DNA of 12,446 nt from Stramonita haemastoma (GCA_030674155.1 CM060338.1:4368135-4380580); one strand, 5' to 3'. Shown: positions 1 to 7,569, numbered from the stretch's first letter. The notes: generated by a model from the sequence alone, not told the origin. Translations and numbers: made by a program.

Positions 1-188
1 TTTCTTTAAGTGCTGCAGAAAGCAGTTTCATCCCTGATGACAAAAATTCCCCCCAAACTGGCAAGCTTTTCTCCATGGTTCTGTGGTCGCTACATTAGAT
101 ACTTAACGGAACATGAAATCAAGATACACCAAGACATTTTCCAATCCACCATCGGAAAACACGTATATAGACATATGCAGCATAGACT

Positions 189-524
189 AGGATAGCCTAG
201 TGGTCAAGACATTGGGCTCGCAATTTGACGACCTGGGTTCAATTCCAGTTTAGGGAATGGAGTTAGCATCAGTGCTGACACCACTCTCCCCAAAGGTCCT
301 TCGGATGAGACTGTAAACCGAGGCCCTGTGTGCGAACGCAAAGCAGATCATCTTACGCACACGTTAAATCCTGTTCCGTTTTTCGTAAGAGTAGGCCATT
401 GTGTGCCAGTGGGAACAGATGACAAGATTTACAAACTGCATACACACGGGACTGGATGTAGAAAAGCACGTGATTGCTTATTCCTTTATCCTCAAAATAA
501 AAGAATAAATCAATAGTTAATAAA
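189..524 (+). mobile_element. Full-length tRNA-derived SINE (copy 1)
   Basis: Non-autonomous retroposon with a tRNA-like head, a central body and an AT-rich tail. The head has an RNA polymerase III A box at 193-203 (TAGCCTAGTGG) and a B box at 236-246 (GGTTCAATTCC), 43 bp apart start to start, which is normal for tRNA-type promoters. The body carries the stretch CTTCGGATGAGAC near 300, followed by TGTAAACCGAGG. I recall similar stretches as a conserved core of invertebrate SINEs but cannot assign the named superfamily. The 3' part (about 395-510) recurs on the minus strand near 5690-5815, 6181-6245, 7570-7700 and 9815-9846, so it is a repeated tail module. ATAGACT occurs at 182-188 and 525-531, a possible 7-bp target-site duplication. 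A real tRNA gene is unlikely because the sequence after the B box does not close an acceptor stem and runs into the SINE body. Confidence 0.85.
193..246 (+). promoter_or_regulatory. Internal Pol III promoter (A and B boxes) of SINE copy 1
   Basis: The A box at 193-203 fits TRGYNNARNNG at every position, and the B box at 236-246 fits GGTTCRANNCC. Both are intact, so this copy could still be transcribed by RNA polymerase III, although activity cannot be judged from sequence. Confidence 0.75.
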
Positions 525-1118
525 ATAGACTGCAGACTATTACTGATATTATTGGCTGGGGGGAAATTGACGGTTGTGAAACAGAGATTTCCACAACTGT
601 TAGAAGCAAAGACAGTTTCCAAAAATAAGCTATGGACACGTTTTGGTCAGGAAGAAAATAGATATGTCTGATGGGAAAATTGCAGTAATAAAGACATATC
701 TAGACAACTGTTACGAGAACAGACGTGCCAAAGATAGATATCGGGGTTAGTTGATATAAAAGGGGGCAGAAAGGACTGGATGTAACCATAGACTTGAACA
801 AACAAACCTATACTCCTACAAAGCGGTCATCAGAGACTGCTGAAGAGTTGTGGAGAAGGGGAACTTTGGGGAGAAATTGAAAAAAAGGAAATACAAACTG
901 GGTTGAAAAGAAACAACAAAGTGTGGGCAAAGATTGTTAAAAAATTAAAAAGTAATAAATAAATAAATAAACCATAAAAATAGATCACGAGAACTTTTAG
1001 AAAAGAGAACCTTAATAATGATAGAGCAAATCTTGTCACATACACAAACACCTCACCATTGATGAACCTTAGAGTTTTAAGCGAGGAACAAAAAAAAGAA
1101 ACAAAGAAATTAGAAATA
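525..1118. other. Unassigned AT-rich intergenic DNA
   Basis: No gene or recognisable repeat beyond a short (TAAA)n run near 953-971. The short minus-strand frame at 830-1051 translates to a hydrophobic Phe/Leu-rich peptide, which is what AT-rich DNA gives by chance. Confidence 0.6.
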
Positions 1119-1134
1119 CTATCTATCTATCTAC

Positions 1135-1173
<39 letters not shown>

Positions 1174-1200
1174 ATCTATCTATCTATCTACCTATCTACA

Positions 1201-1250
<50 letters not shown>

Positions 1251-1252
1251 CT
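1119..1252. repeat. (CTAT)n tetranucleotide microsatellite
   Basis: About 134 bp of CTAT units, interrupted by CTAC variants and by a lost or added base near 1170 and 1197. It directly follows the 3' end of the minus-strand LINE relic, read on the minus strand as (GATA)n, and may be that element's expanded 3' tail. Confidence 0.95.
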
Positions 1253-1263
1253 CCATATATCCT

Positions 1264-1430
1264 TTAATCTGGCGACCGTGGGAGCACCCCCGAAGACTTA
1301 ACAACCAGTTCCCTCCTTTCCTCTCTCTGTTCTGCCTTCTCAGGTTTTGTTGAGTTCTAGGCCTGTCCATTCGCTGAATGTTGTCCTCCCATCTCTTCCT
1401 TGGTCAGCCTCTTTTTCTTCCTCCTTGGAC
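1264..1430 (-). pseudogene. Decayed LINE (non-LTR retrotransposon) C-terminal relic
   Basis: On the minus strand, broken frames carry pieces typical of the C-terminus of many animal non-LTR retrotransposon ORF2 proteins. One frame gives a Gly-Arg-Lys-rich lead-in, an in-frame TGA, then PRKRWEDNI (1377-1403). A second frame gives EWTGLELNKT (1343-1372). A third gives ELVVKSSGVLPRSPD and then TAA (1264-1311). Together these match the familiar RKRWEDNIKEWTG...NREKWRKLVVKSS kind of ending, with at least two frameshifts and a stop, so the copy is dead. Only the last 55 or so codons survive, consistent with the 5' truncation usual for LINE insertions. The stop is followed after about a dozen bases by (GATA)n, implying a very short 3' UTR. 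RTE-like clades are known for short 3' UTRs and simple-repeat tails, but the clade cannot be fixed from this fragment. Confidence 0.72.
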
Positions 1431-1699
1431 AGTGCCATTGCGCTATGAACTAGAAATACATTGGTCAGAAAGTATATGGATTGGGTATAGATTGTAAGAA
1501 ACCTTTCAATGGACGCAACGGCATGCAATTGTGTTTTCTTTTTTTTTTGGCAGTAAGTTTACTGAAATGGGAAAAGACGCTTTCAATAGGCGGTAAGGGG
1601 GTGGGAGGGAAGTTAGATCTGTTTAAATCAACCAGAAAAAAGAGTAACCAGTAACTGCATCATTTCATTGTAATAATGTTGAGAATATAGGAGAGGCAA

Positions 1700-1700
<1 letters not shown>
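1431..1700. other. Unassigned intergenic DNA
   Basis: No gene found. There is a T-rich tract at 1537-1548 followed by GGCAGTAAGT, and otherwise nothing recognisable. The sequence upstream of the LINE relic (1431 onward) shows no further reverse-transcriptase-like residues that I could read. Confidence 0.5.
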
Positions 1701-1741
<41 letters not shown>

Positions 1742-1754
1742 CGCACGCGCGCAT

Positions 1755-1804
<50 letters not shown>

Positions 1805-1845
1805 CTACACGCACGACACCCCCCCCCGCTCACCACAGAGAGAGC

Positions 1846-1892
<47 letters not shown>

Positions 1893-1966
1893 GACAGACA
1901 GACAGACAGAAGACAGACGACAGACAGACAGACAGAAGACAGACAGAAGAAGACAGACAGACAGAG
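1700..1966. repeat. Compound microsatellite (CA)n-(GA)n-(CAGA)n
   Basis: (CA)n covers 1701-1802 and is split by an alternating GC stretch at 1741-1756 (GCGCACGCGCGCATGC). A C-run (1819-1828) leads into (GA)n at about 1836-1880, then (CAGA)n to 1966 with single-base slips. Frames through it on both strands encode only Thr-His, Cys-Val, Arg-Glu or Thr-Asp-Arg-Gln repeats and are not genes. Confidence 0.95.
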
Positions 1967-2093
1967 GAGTGTATGAAGTAAAGGGCCATTACTTTCAGAC
2001 AGCCTCTGCAGACTGTGATGCAGAGTTTGAAAGCCAAAGGGAGGGATGAGAAGGGAGGGTGGAGCACCTGACCTTATCCTTCCTGCTGTAAAA
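1967..2093. other. Short unique spacer
   Basis: Non-repetitive DNA between the compound microsatellite and the A-rich minisatellite. No gene, promoter or repeat recognised. Confidence 0.4.
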
Positions 2094-2490
2094 CTGCAAG
2101 TCTGCCGAAAAACTACAACCCCCCCCCCCAAAAAAAAAAAAAAAAACAACTACAAGTCTGCCGGAAAACTAAAAAAAAAAAAGAATTAAAAAATCTACAA
2201 GTCTGTCTACCGAAGAACTCCCAAAAAAAAAAAATCAACAACTCACAAGTCTACCGAAAAACTACAAAAAAACTAAAAGTCTGTCTACTGAAAAAACACA
2301 AAAAACAACAAATCTGTCTACCGAAAACTACAAAAAATCCGACAAGTCTTGTCTGCAGGTAAACTACAAAAAAAACACAAAAAAACTACAAGACTGTCTA
2401 CCGAAAAAACTACAATAAACCCTACAAAACCAAACTACAAGTCTGTCTGCCGGAAAACTAAAAAAAAAAAACCCAACCTCAGGTCTCTCT
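2094..2490. repeat. Degenerate A-rich minisatellite, about 10 units
   Basis: Units of the form CTACAAGTCTGTCTACCGAA followed by an A-rich run begin near 2094, 2150, 2195, 2242, 2273, 2306, 2341, 2386, 2435 and (weakly) 2477. Spacing is 31-56 bp because the poly-A part varies. The GTCTGYCTACCG core is conserved while the A-rich spacer is not. Some units lack one GTCT step (CAAGTCTACCG at 2246), so the core itself contains a slipping tetranucleotide. Confidence 0.88.
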
Positions 2491-2727
2491 GCCCAGCTTA
2501 CTAGCATTACAAAGTCCAGTACAAAAACGGAACATTAACCAGAAGATAAGCCGATGAACATGTTCAAACTGCCAACTTGAAGCAGCTTAGACACATGTTT
2601 AGTTTGGGCGTTACGGTAGTCCTAATATTCGGAAAAAAAGTCAAATACAGGTTGAAGAAACAGGTTTTGGAATAGTTGGACAAAAGACAGTTCCTTAGAC
2701 TTCTGGGAAATCGTATTTTTAGATAGA

Positions 2728-2730
<3 letters not shown>
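2491..2730. other. Unassigned intergenic DNA
   Basis: Non-repetitive sequence between the minisatellite and the next (TG)n block. No coding or RNA feature recognised. Confidence 0.4.
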
Positions 2731-2802
<72 letters not shown>

Positions 2803-2818
2803 CGCGCGCGCGTGTGTA
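2731..2818. repeat. (TG)n microsatellite with GC cap
   Basis: (TG)35 at 2731-2800 is followed by GGCGCGCGCGCG and TGTGTATG. The alternating purine-pyrimidine run, including CG steps, is a classic potential Z-DNA-forming sequence. Confidence 0.95.
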
Positions 2819-2956
2819 TGTACATTGATTCTGTTAAAACTATCAATTGTTATCGGTTGCATGTTTGAGAATATGTTGAATGCAAGCGCTTTGATTTGTT
2901 TGTTTGCTTTTTGTTTTTTGCAACACATAGTGCTATATACATTCCTTTTATTAAAA

Positions 2957-3100
2957 TATTATTATTATTATTTTTATTTTTTTTTATTATTATTATTATT
3001 ATTATTGTTGTTGTTGTTGTTGTTGTTATTATTATTATTAACTATATTTATCATCATCATCAACATCAACATCATCATCATCATATCATCATTATATTAA

Positions 3101-3171
<71 letters not shown>

Positions 3172-3225
3172 ATTATAACTATGAGTATACGTTCTTCTTC
3201 TTCTTCTTCTTCTTCTTCTTCTTCT
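2957..3225. repeat. Trinucleotide repeat mosaic (ATT, TTG, ATC, TTC)
   Basis: Successive tracts: ATT to about 3004, TTG at 3005-3027, ATT to 3041, ATC with CAACATC variants at 3051-3090, ATT at 3097-3170, a short unique link, then TTC at 3191-3225. Translations are poly-Ile, poly-Leu, poly-Asn or poly-Ser and are not taken as genes. Confidence 0.93.
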
Positions 3226-3472
3226 AGATGGGATGTTTACAAAGCTCACAAGTGGAAAAATAATTTTACGTTTGTACAAACGATCAATCCTGGTCATACT
3301 GTAAGAAAAGAAAAGCAGAGATTTTTCCAACGACTGGGCAAGACAAAAATGGCTGTAAAAAAGAGATGTTGACAAAAAGATCGAGAGGCTGAGATTTGGA
3401 TTGAAGGAAGCCGTGAAACGATGTTTGATATCATAATATAAATTTCATACACAAAAATACACAAAAATCCAA
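3226..3472. other. Unassigned DNA; the second copy starts at the equivalent of 3353
   Basis: Non-repetitive and without a supported gene. From 3353 onward the sequence is present again after the N gap, starting at 9947. Confidence 0.5.
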
Positions 3473-3531
3473 TGTGTGTGTGTGTGTGTCTGTGTTTGTG
3501 TGTGTGTGTGTGTGCGTGTTGTTGGTGTGTG

Positions 3532-3577
<46 letters not shown>

Positions 3578-3590
3578 TGTGTGTTGTGTG

Positions 3591-3660
<70 letters not shown>
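3473..3660. repeat. Compound (TG)n-(AG)n microsatellite
   Basis: Imperfect (TG)n at 3473-3592 runs through a TGTAAGAG junction into an uninterrupted (AG)n of about 66 bp at 3595-3660. The pure purine strand of the second half could adopt triplex (H-DNA) structure. Confidence 0.95.
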
Positions 3661-3661
<1 letters not shown>

Positions 3662-4125
3662 AGCTCTAATATTCAACTTGTTGGTCAATATGTCATATGG
3701 CTGGTTAATTGTGTGTTGAAAACATCATGCTTCCTGATTTGATTTCAAAATTAGAAAGACAACATTCCGTTGTTAATATTGATGTTGTTGTTTGTTGCTG
3801 TTTAGGCGCTCTTAATTTGCTTTGATATTAAGAGAGTTGTTATGGTTAATTACTCTCTTCTCTGGCTATTATTTCAAACAATATTCTGGAATTGTCCCTT
3901 TCAAACCCCATGCCTCGCTTGCCTGCATGCTCAAGAGGCGAGGAGTGCCCGCACAAGTGTGTGTTGGCTGCCTTCAAGTGTGTTTGTGCCTGGAAACGTG
4001 AAGTGATTGTTAAAAATGTGGTGTTTACTTAAAATAGGCCCAATCTTCGTTTCTGCAATCTGCGTGATTAATCATCCCATATCTGATTTCCTAATTCCAC
4101 GCGATTTCTTAGGACTCGGCCACAC
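3661..4125. other. Unassigned unique-looking DNA
   Basis: No gene seen. It contains an imperfect hairpin at 3913-3943 with CCTCGC and GCGAGG arms. Present again at 10224-10666 in degraded form. Confidence 0.5.
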
Positions 4126-4210
4126 TGATTTCAGAGGCTCCATGATTTCAGAGGTTCCATGATTTCAGAGGTTCCATGATTTCAGAGGTTCCTTGATTTC
4201 AGAGGTTCCA
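4126..4210. repeat. 17-bp tandem repeat, five copies
   Basis: Unit TGATTTCAGAGGTTCCA starts at 4126, 4143, 4160, 4177 and 4194, with a partial sixth (TGATG) at 4211. Unit 1 has GGCTCCA and unit 4 ends CCT, otherwise the units are identical. In the second copy (10667-10728) about one unit is lost and the rest are degraded. Confidence 0.95.
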
Positions 4211-4256
4211 TGATGTAAATTGACAGGCAAGAAGGTTATCAGATTGGAAATCAGAC

Positions 4257-4370
4257 ATGAATATGCATTTTTTACAATTGGATATGAATATGCATGTTAC
4301 TCCCTTAACTTACGGCCAATCAGCTTCAGGAACATAAACACATGTTGACAGCTGTTTCTGGTTCAGTCAA
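4257..4370 (+). promoter_or_regulatory. Possible promoter-like cluster (paired ATGAATATGCAT, CCAAT, TATA-like, Inr-like)
   Basis: ATGAATATGCAT occurs twice, at 4257-4268 and 4284-4295. It is one base from the palindromic POU-dimer (MORE) motif ATGCATATGCAT. A CCAAT box (GGCCAATCAGC) follows at about 4313-4323, a weak TATA-like ACATAAAC at 4332-4339, and TTCAGTC at 4362-4368, about 30 bp further on, fits an initiator. Order and spacing resemble a Pol II promoter, but no coding sequence follows and each motif is short. This is inference only. Confidence 0.2.
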
Positions 4371-4974
4371 ACAGCTCTCTCTCTTTTTTATATGTATATC
4401 TTTGATCTTACAGATCTTGTTCAAGGTCCACCAGAGATTGTTGTTGCTGATGAAATGTATCCGTGTATTATTATTTTTGTTTTGTTTTTCAAAGACTTCT
4501 TGTATGGTCTGAGTTTTTGTTGTTCTGGTTGCTGCTTGTTTGCTTGGTTGTTGTTGTTGGGTTTTGTTTTGGGTTCTTGTTTTTTTATAATCTTTTCTAG
4601 TCTAGTGCCCTTGATTTTGCCAATGGTGAGATTGTTTTTTGTTTGTTTGTTTTTTTGTCATTGCGACTGTTGTTATTTTTCCTCACCAGTAAGGTAGCCG
4701 CATTCCGACTTCCTGGATGACTAGGGAAGTAAATGAACGCAGCAGTAAAAGAAGAGGGCTTCGTGACTTAATTCCTTTTCAAAGCTAAATTCTTATTTCT
4801 TCTTCCCCTTGCCCATTCTCTGTGATGCAGGTGATAGTCCTTTTGGGACAAAAAGCTGAACAGAGGTCCTGTTTGAAGCGTTTCCAGCATGTAAAGGATT
4901 CTTCGGCAGCAAGGCTAAGATTGGCAAATTTTGTTATGCGGAAACAATAGCACAGAAGTTTGCAAATCTCAGTC

Positions 4975-4975
<1 letters not shown>
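4371..4975. other. T/G-rich unassigned DNA
   Basis: The plus strand is rich in TTG and TTT runs between about 4460 and 4680. The 101-codon frame at 4392-4697 becomes Phe/Leu/Cys-rich because of these runs and looks like chance. No repeat family recognised, apart from GGTAGCCGCATTCCG at 4693-4707, which recurs near 7376. Confidence 0.5.

Positions 4976-5060
<85 letters not shown>
4976..5060. repeat. Perfect (TG)n microsatellite, about 85 bp
   Basis: Uninterrupted TG from 4976 to 5060. Its counterpart in the second copy, about 11470-11546, is broken by TTG, GGGGGG and TTTTTT runs. Confidence 0.97.
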
Positions 5061-5064
<4 letters not shown>

Positions 5065-5368
5065 GAATCACATTCTTTTTGCTCTACGCCTTATTCTTTA
5101 AATCGAACTTCTGGTAAAATAAATCGAGTCAATAATCTGATTCCGCTTGAAAAGGACAACAGTGCGATATTGCATTTTCTAGATACACAATGTTTGGGTT
5201 TCATGTTTAGACAGCTATCGTTTTTCATTAGCTTTGAATTTGAACTCTTAATTAACTACCTTGCCCGCTGCATCGCAGGGGTGGGTGTGTAAGCGTAAGC
5301 TTATATATCTTCATACATGCTTCAATTGCAATGTTGCTCGGGATTTTTCAAGATTAACTATCGAATTA
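5061..5368. other. Unassigned unique-looking spacer between (TG)n and (CA)n
   Basis: No gene recognised. The spacer is well preserved in the second copy (11547-11859), including the stretch around GCTTCAATTGCAATG. Confidence 0.5.
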
Positions 5369-5528
5369 ACACACGCTTCACATACACACACTCTTACGGG
5401 CGCGCGCGCGCATGCGCTCGCACACACACACACATAACACACACACACACACACTCACACACATACACACACACACACACAAACTCACAATTACACGGAC
5501 ACACACACGCACATACACGCACGCACGC

Positions 5529-5592
<64 letters not shown>
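5369..5592. repeat. Long imperfect (CA)n array with alternating GC block
   Basis: CA-rich for about 220 bp, with a GC-alternating segment at 5399-5421 (GGGCGCGCGCGCGCATGCGC) and a near-pure CA run at about 5531-5590. It is oriented opposite to the (TG)n at 4976-5060. CGCGCGCATGC is shared with the (CA)n block at 1746-1756. Confidence 0.95.
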
Positions 5593-5593
<1 letters not shown>

Positions 5594-5679
5594 CACCGGT
5601 GTAGGCCGATAGGAGCGGTTGACAACATTTTTTTTTTTTTAAACCCAGCTTACACACAGGTGCCGTGTTTAACTTATGA

Positions 5680-5965
5680 AATTAATCTTATTTATTCATT
5701 TATTTCGAGGATAATGGAATAAGTACTGATGTGGTTTTTTTCATCCGGTCCACGGCCACGTGAGTATGCAGTTTTGTAAATCTTATCATCCGTTCCCTTT
5801 TAGACACCATCCCTGAGGATTAAATCGGGAGGTTGGAGTCCCCAGGGCGATTCGGGGCTGTATATGGCAACGTTGTGGCGGCTCCTGCGACGGTACTGGA
5901 ACCATTCGTATCGGCAATTACTTTTCCAATGGACCATTCCAGCGACATGGAGAGAGAGAGAGAGA

Positions 5966-6023
<58 letters not shown>

Positions 6024-6178
6024 GGGGGAGAGAGGAGGGAGGAGGGGGGGGGGGGGGGGGGGGGGATCTGCTACATAGGTAACAGCTTTTCCTCGACTCC
6101 GTATTGACTTACTCAGGGTTTGCATTCTAGAGCCTAGGGTGCAACTCCATAGTCTTTCGAGACTGACGGATGTCTACT
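5680..6178 (-). mobile_element. Composite non-autonomous retroelement with SINE tail
   Basis: Reads on the minus strand from a head near 6178 to an AT-rich tail near 5680. The tail (5680-5805) matches the 3' module of the tRNA-headed SINEs: shared pieces include CGAGGATAATGGAATAAG, the GTATGCAGTTTTGTAAATCTT stretch at about 5765-5785 and the CATCCGTTCCC piece beside it. The head is different: it contains GTCTCGAAAGACTATGG and no clear tRNA A/B box pair. The family is not recognised. A purine microsatellite and poly-G tract (5949-6065) sits inside the body. The tail and first part of the body recur at about 12173-12446 in the second copy. Confidence 0.6.
5949..6065. repeat. (GA)n microsatellite ending in poly-G
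   Basis: (GA)n with GGA and GGGA slips runs from 5949 to about 6043, then G runs ending in about 22 consecutive G at 6044-6065. Pure purine on the plus strand. The poly-G end is G-quadruplex-prone and error-prone in sequencing. Confidence 0.93.
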
Positions 6179-6180
6179 GA

Positions 6181-6497
6181 CTGCTTGTTTTACTTTGCCT
6201 CTGTGTGCATGCAATTTTGTAAAATTTTGTCATCTGTTCCCACCGGCACACTAGGGCCTAACTTTTCCAAGAAGCCACACGTTTTAACGTAAGCGCAAGA
6301 TGTTTCCGCGTGCGTTCAAACGCAGGACTTTGATTTATAGTCTCATGTATCCAAAGTACTTATGGGGAAAGGAGAGTCGGCACTGATGTCAATTCCAGGG
6401 GGGGGGGGGGGGGGAAATCCCCTTGAACTGGATTCGAACCCGGGTTTGCAGATGACGAACGCAGTGCACACTGCCTTAACCAGCCAGGCTATCCTGT
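6181..6497 (-). mobile_element. tRNA-derived SINE (copy 2, minus strand)
   Basis: On the minus strand the head lies at about 6420-6497, with an intact B box (complement of 6430-6440, GGTTCGAATCC) and an A box with one mismatch (complement of 6480-6491). The body aligns along its length with the reverse complement of copy 1, including the GTCTCAT piece near 6342, the CACTGATGTCAATTCCA piece near 6381-6397 and the CATCTGTTCCCACCGGCACA piece near 6231-6250. A G-run of about 16-18 bases (6398-6415) interrupts the head-body junction. The last 45 or so bases of the usual tail are missing where it meets the composite element at 6178. Confidence 0.8.
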
Positions 6498-6583
6498 CCC
6501 TTTGTGTGTCTGCCTGCTGTCCTGTCTGTTCTCTGTCTGTCTCAGTGTCTGTCTCTGTCTGTCTGTCCGTCTGTCTGTGTCTC

Positions 6584-6622
<39 letters not shown>

Positions 6623-6672
6623 CTGTCTTCTGTCTGTCTGTCCCGTCCTGTCTTTTCTGTCTGTCTGCTCTG

Positions 6673-6703
<31 letters not shown>

Positions 6704-6715
6704 CTCTCCTCTCCT

Positions 6716-6754
<39 letters not shown>

Positions 6755-6797
6755 CTCCTCCCTCTCTCTCTCTCCTCTCTCCTCTCCCCTCCCCTTT

Positions 6798-6828
<31 letters not shown>

Positions 6829-6905
6829 TGTGTGTGTGTGTGGTGTGTGTGTGTGTGTGTGCGCGCACGCGCGTGCGCGTGCGCGTGCGCGTGTGCGCGA
6901 GTATG
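6498..6905. repeat. Compound microsatellite (TGTC)n-(CT)n-(TG)n-(GC/GT)n
   Basis: (TGTC)n lies at about 6505-6670, (CT)n with C-rich slips at 6671-6797, (TG)n at about 6800-6860, then GCGCGCACGCGCGTGCGCGT and further GT/GC alternation to 6900. It abuts the 5' end of the minus-strand SINE. Several long frames on both strands here are repeat translations (Cys-Leu-Ser-Val, Arg-Glu, Thr-Asp-Arg-Gln) and are not genes. Confidence 0.95.
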
Positions 6906-7569
6906 TGTGTTTGCGTGTTGCTGTCGTAATTCGCATAATTAATGACCTCTTATCAACGCTAGCCAGTGCAGACGATTAATGATGAAATCAGCCGTGATGC
7001 CGATAACTTGCAGACCCACAAATCCTCACACTCCATAAATAACACACACCCCCTCCCCTCCCCTTCAAGAAAAAACAACAACATAAAACCCGGCTTTTTC
7101 CACAATTAAAACTCTTGCCATGAATATTCATGACTTTTGATTCTGTTCAGCGTCTAGAAAGTGTTTCCTTCAATCAAAAATTGTCCACAGGGACAGAGAT
7201 AAGTATAATCTTAACAGCAACAGTGTTAGAATGTAACAACCATGGGCATTCTGTAAATAACAAAAGCAGAAGGTTTCTTTTCCTTATTTTCTTTTTTTTT
7301 TTCCTTCCTCGGTTAGAGCTCCAAGGTTCACCAGTGGCGAAATTTTGTTTTGGTTTTCTTTTTATTTGCTATGAAGGTAGCAGCATTCCGTCTGAGGGGA
7401 TAAAAGCTGGATAATAATGTTCGTGTTTCTGTGACTCACCGAACTCTGATATGATTAAGGAGATCTTAAACGTGTATATGTGACCTTCTGCATGATTATG
7501 TATATACACAAAAGGAGTTAAGTTAGTGATTGATTGACTAAAGTGAGTTTAGGGGAAAGTATTATTTCT
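6906..7569. other. Unassigned intergenic DNA
   Basis: No gene or known repeat supported. It contains a 14-bp perfect palindrome CATGAATATTCATG at 7119-7132 and GGTAGCAGCATTCCG at 7376-7390, a near match to 4693-4707. The 94-codon frame at 7130-7414 has no recognisable motif. Confidence 0.5.

Larger units (their letters stand above)
3353..5956. repeat. Upstream member of a 2.6-kb collinear duplication
   Basis: This stretch matches 9947-12446 in the same order and orientation. Anchors: 3353 with 9947, 3661 with 10224, 4126 with 10667, 4284 with about 10798, 5061 with 11547, 5313 with about 11801, 5680 with about 12173, and 5954 with 12446. This member has clean microsatellites and balanced composition, so it is probably the reliable version. 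Confidence 0.95.

Noticed and set aside
10..195. Plus-strand frame of 61 codons at the window start
   Set aside because: No motif recognised, short, and it ends at the SINE boundary.
191..262. Functional tRNA gene
   Set aside because: A and B boxes are intact, but the sequence does not close an acceptor stem and is followed by SINE body and tail; SINE head is the better reading.
1537..1558. Recursive splice site (pyrimidine tract, CAG, TAAGT)
   Set aside because: The G needed for a GTAAGT donor after the acceptor AG is shared or missing, and no exon or gene is present nearby.
1660..2149. Long overlapping reading frames on both strands
   Set aside because: They are translations of (CA)n, (GA)n and (CAGA)n repeats (Cys-Val, Thr-His, Arg-Glu, Ser-Leu), with no unique domain sequence.
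2094..2490. CRISPR array
   Set aside because: The repeats are degenerate, the spacers are poly-A-rich rather than unique, and the setting is eukaryotic.
3913..3943. Hairpin with CCTCGC/GCGAGG arms as a terminator or RNA
   Set aside because: Only 6 paired bases with a 19-base loop and no U-run; chance is likely.
4392..4697. Plus-strand frame of 101 codons with a hydrophobic profile
   Set aside because: The Phe/Leu/Cys-rich stretch comes from TTG and TTT runs; no signal of coding constraint, and the frame is destroyed in the second copy.
5820..6125. Minus-strand frame of 101 codons with a non-repetitive C-terminal half
   Set aside because: It reads through the composite retroelement and its (GA)n/poly-G tract; no known domain, and the same element is non-coding in its other parts.
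6343..6979. Frames of up to about 200 codons on both strands
   Set aside because: They cover the compound microsatellite and a SINE; the composition is repeat-driven and both strands are equally open, as expected for simple repeats.
7119..7132. 14-bp perfect palindrome CATGAATATTCATG as a binding site
   Set aside because: Isolated in AT-rich DNA with no neighbouring promoter elements or gene.
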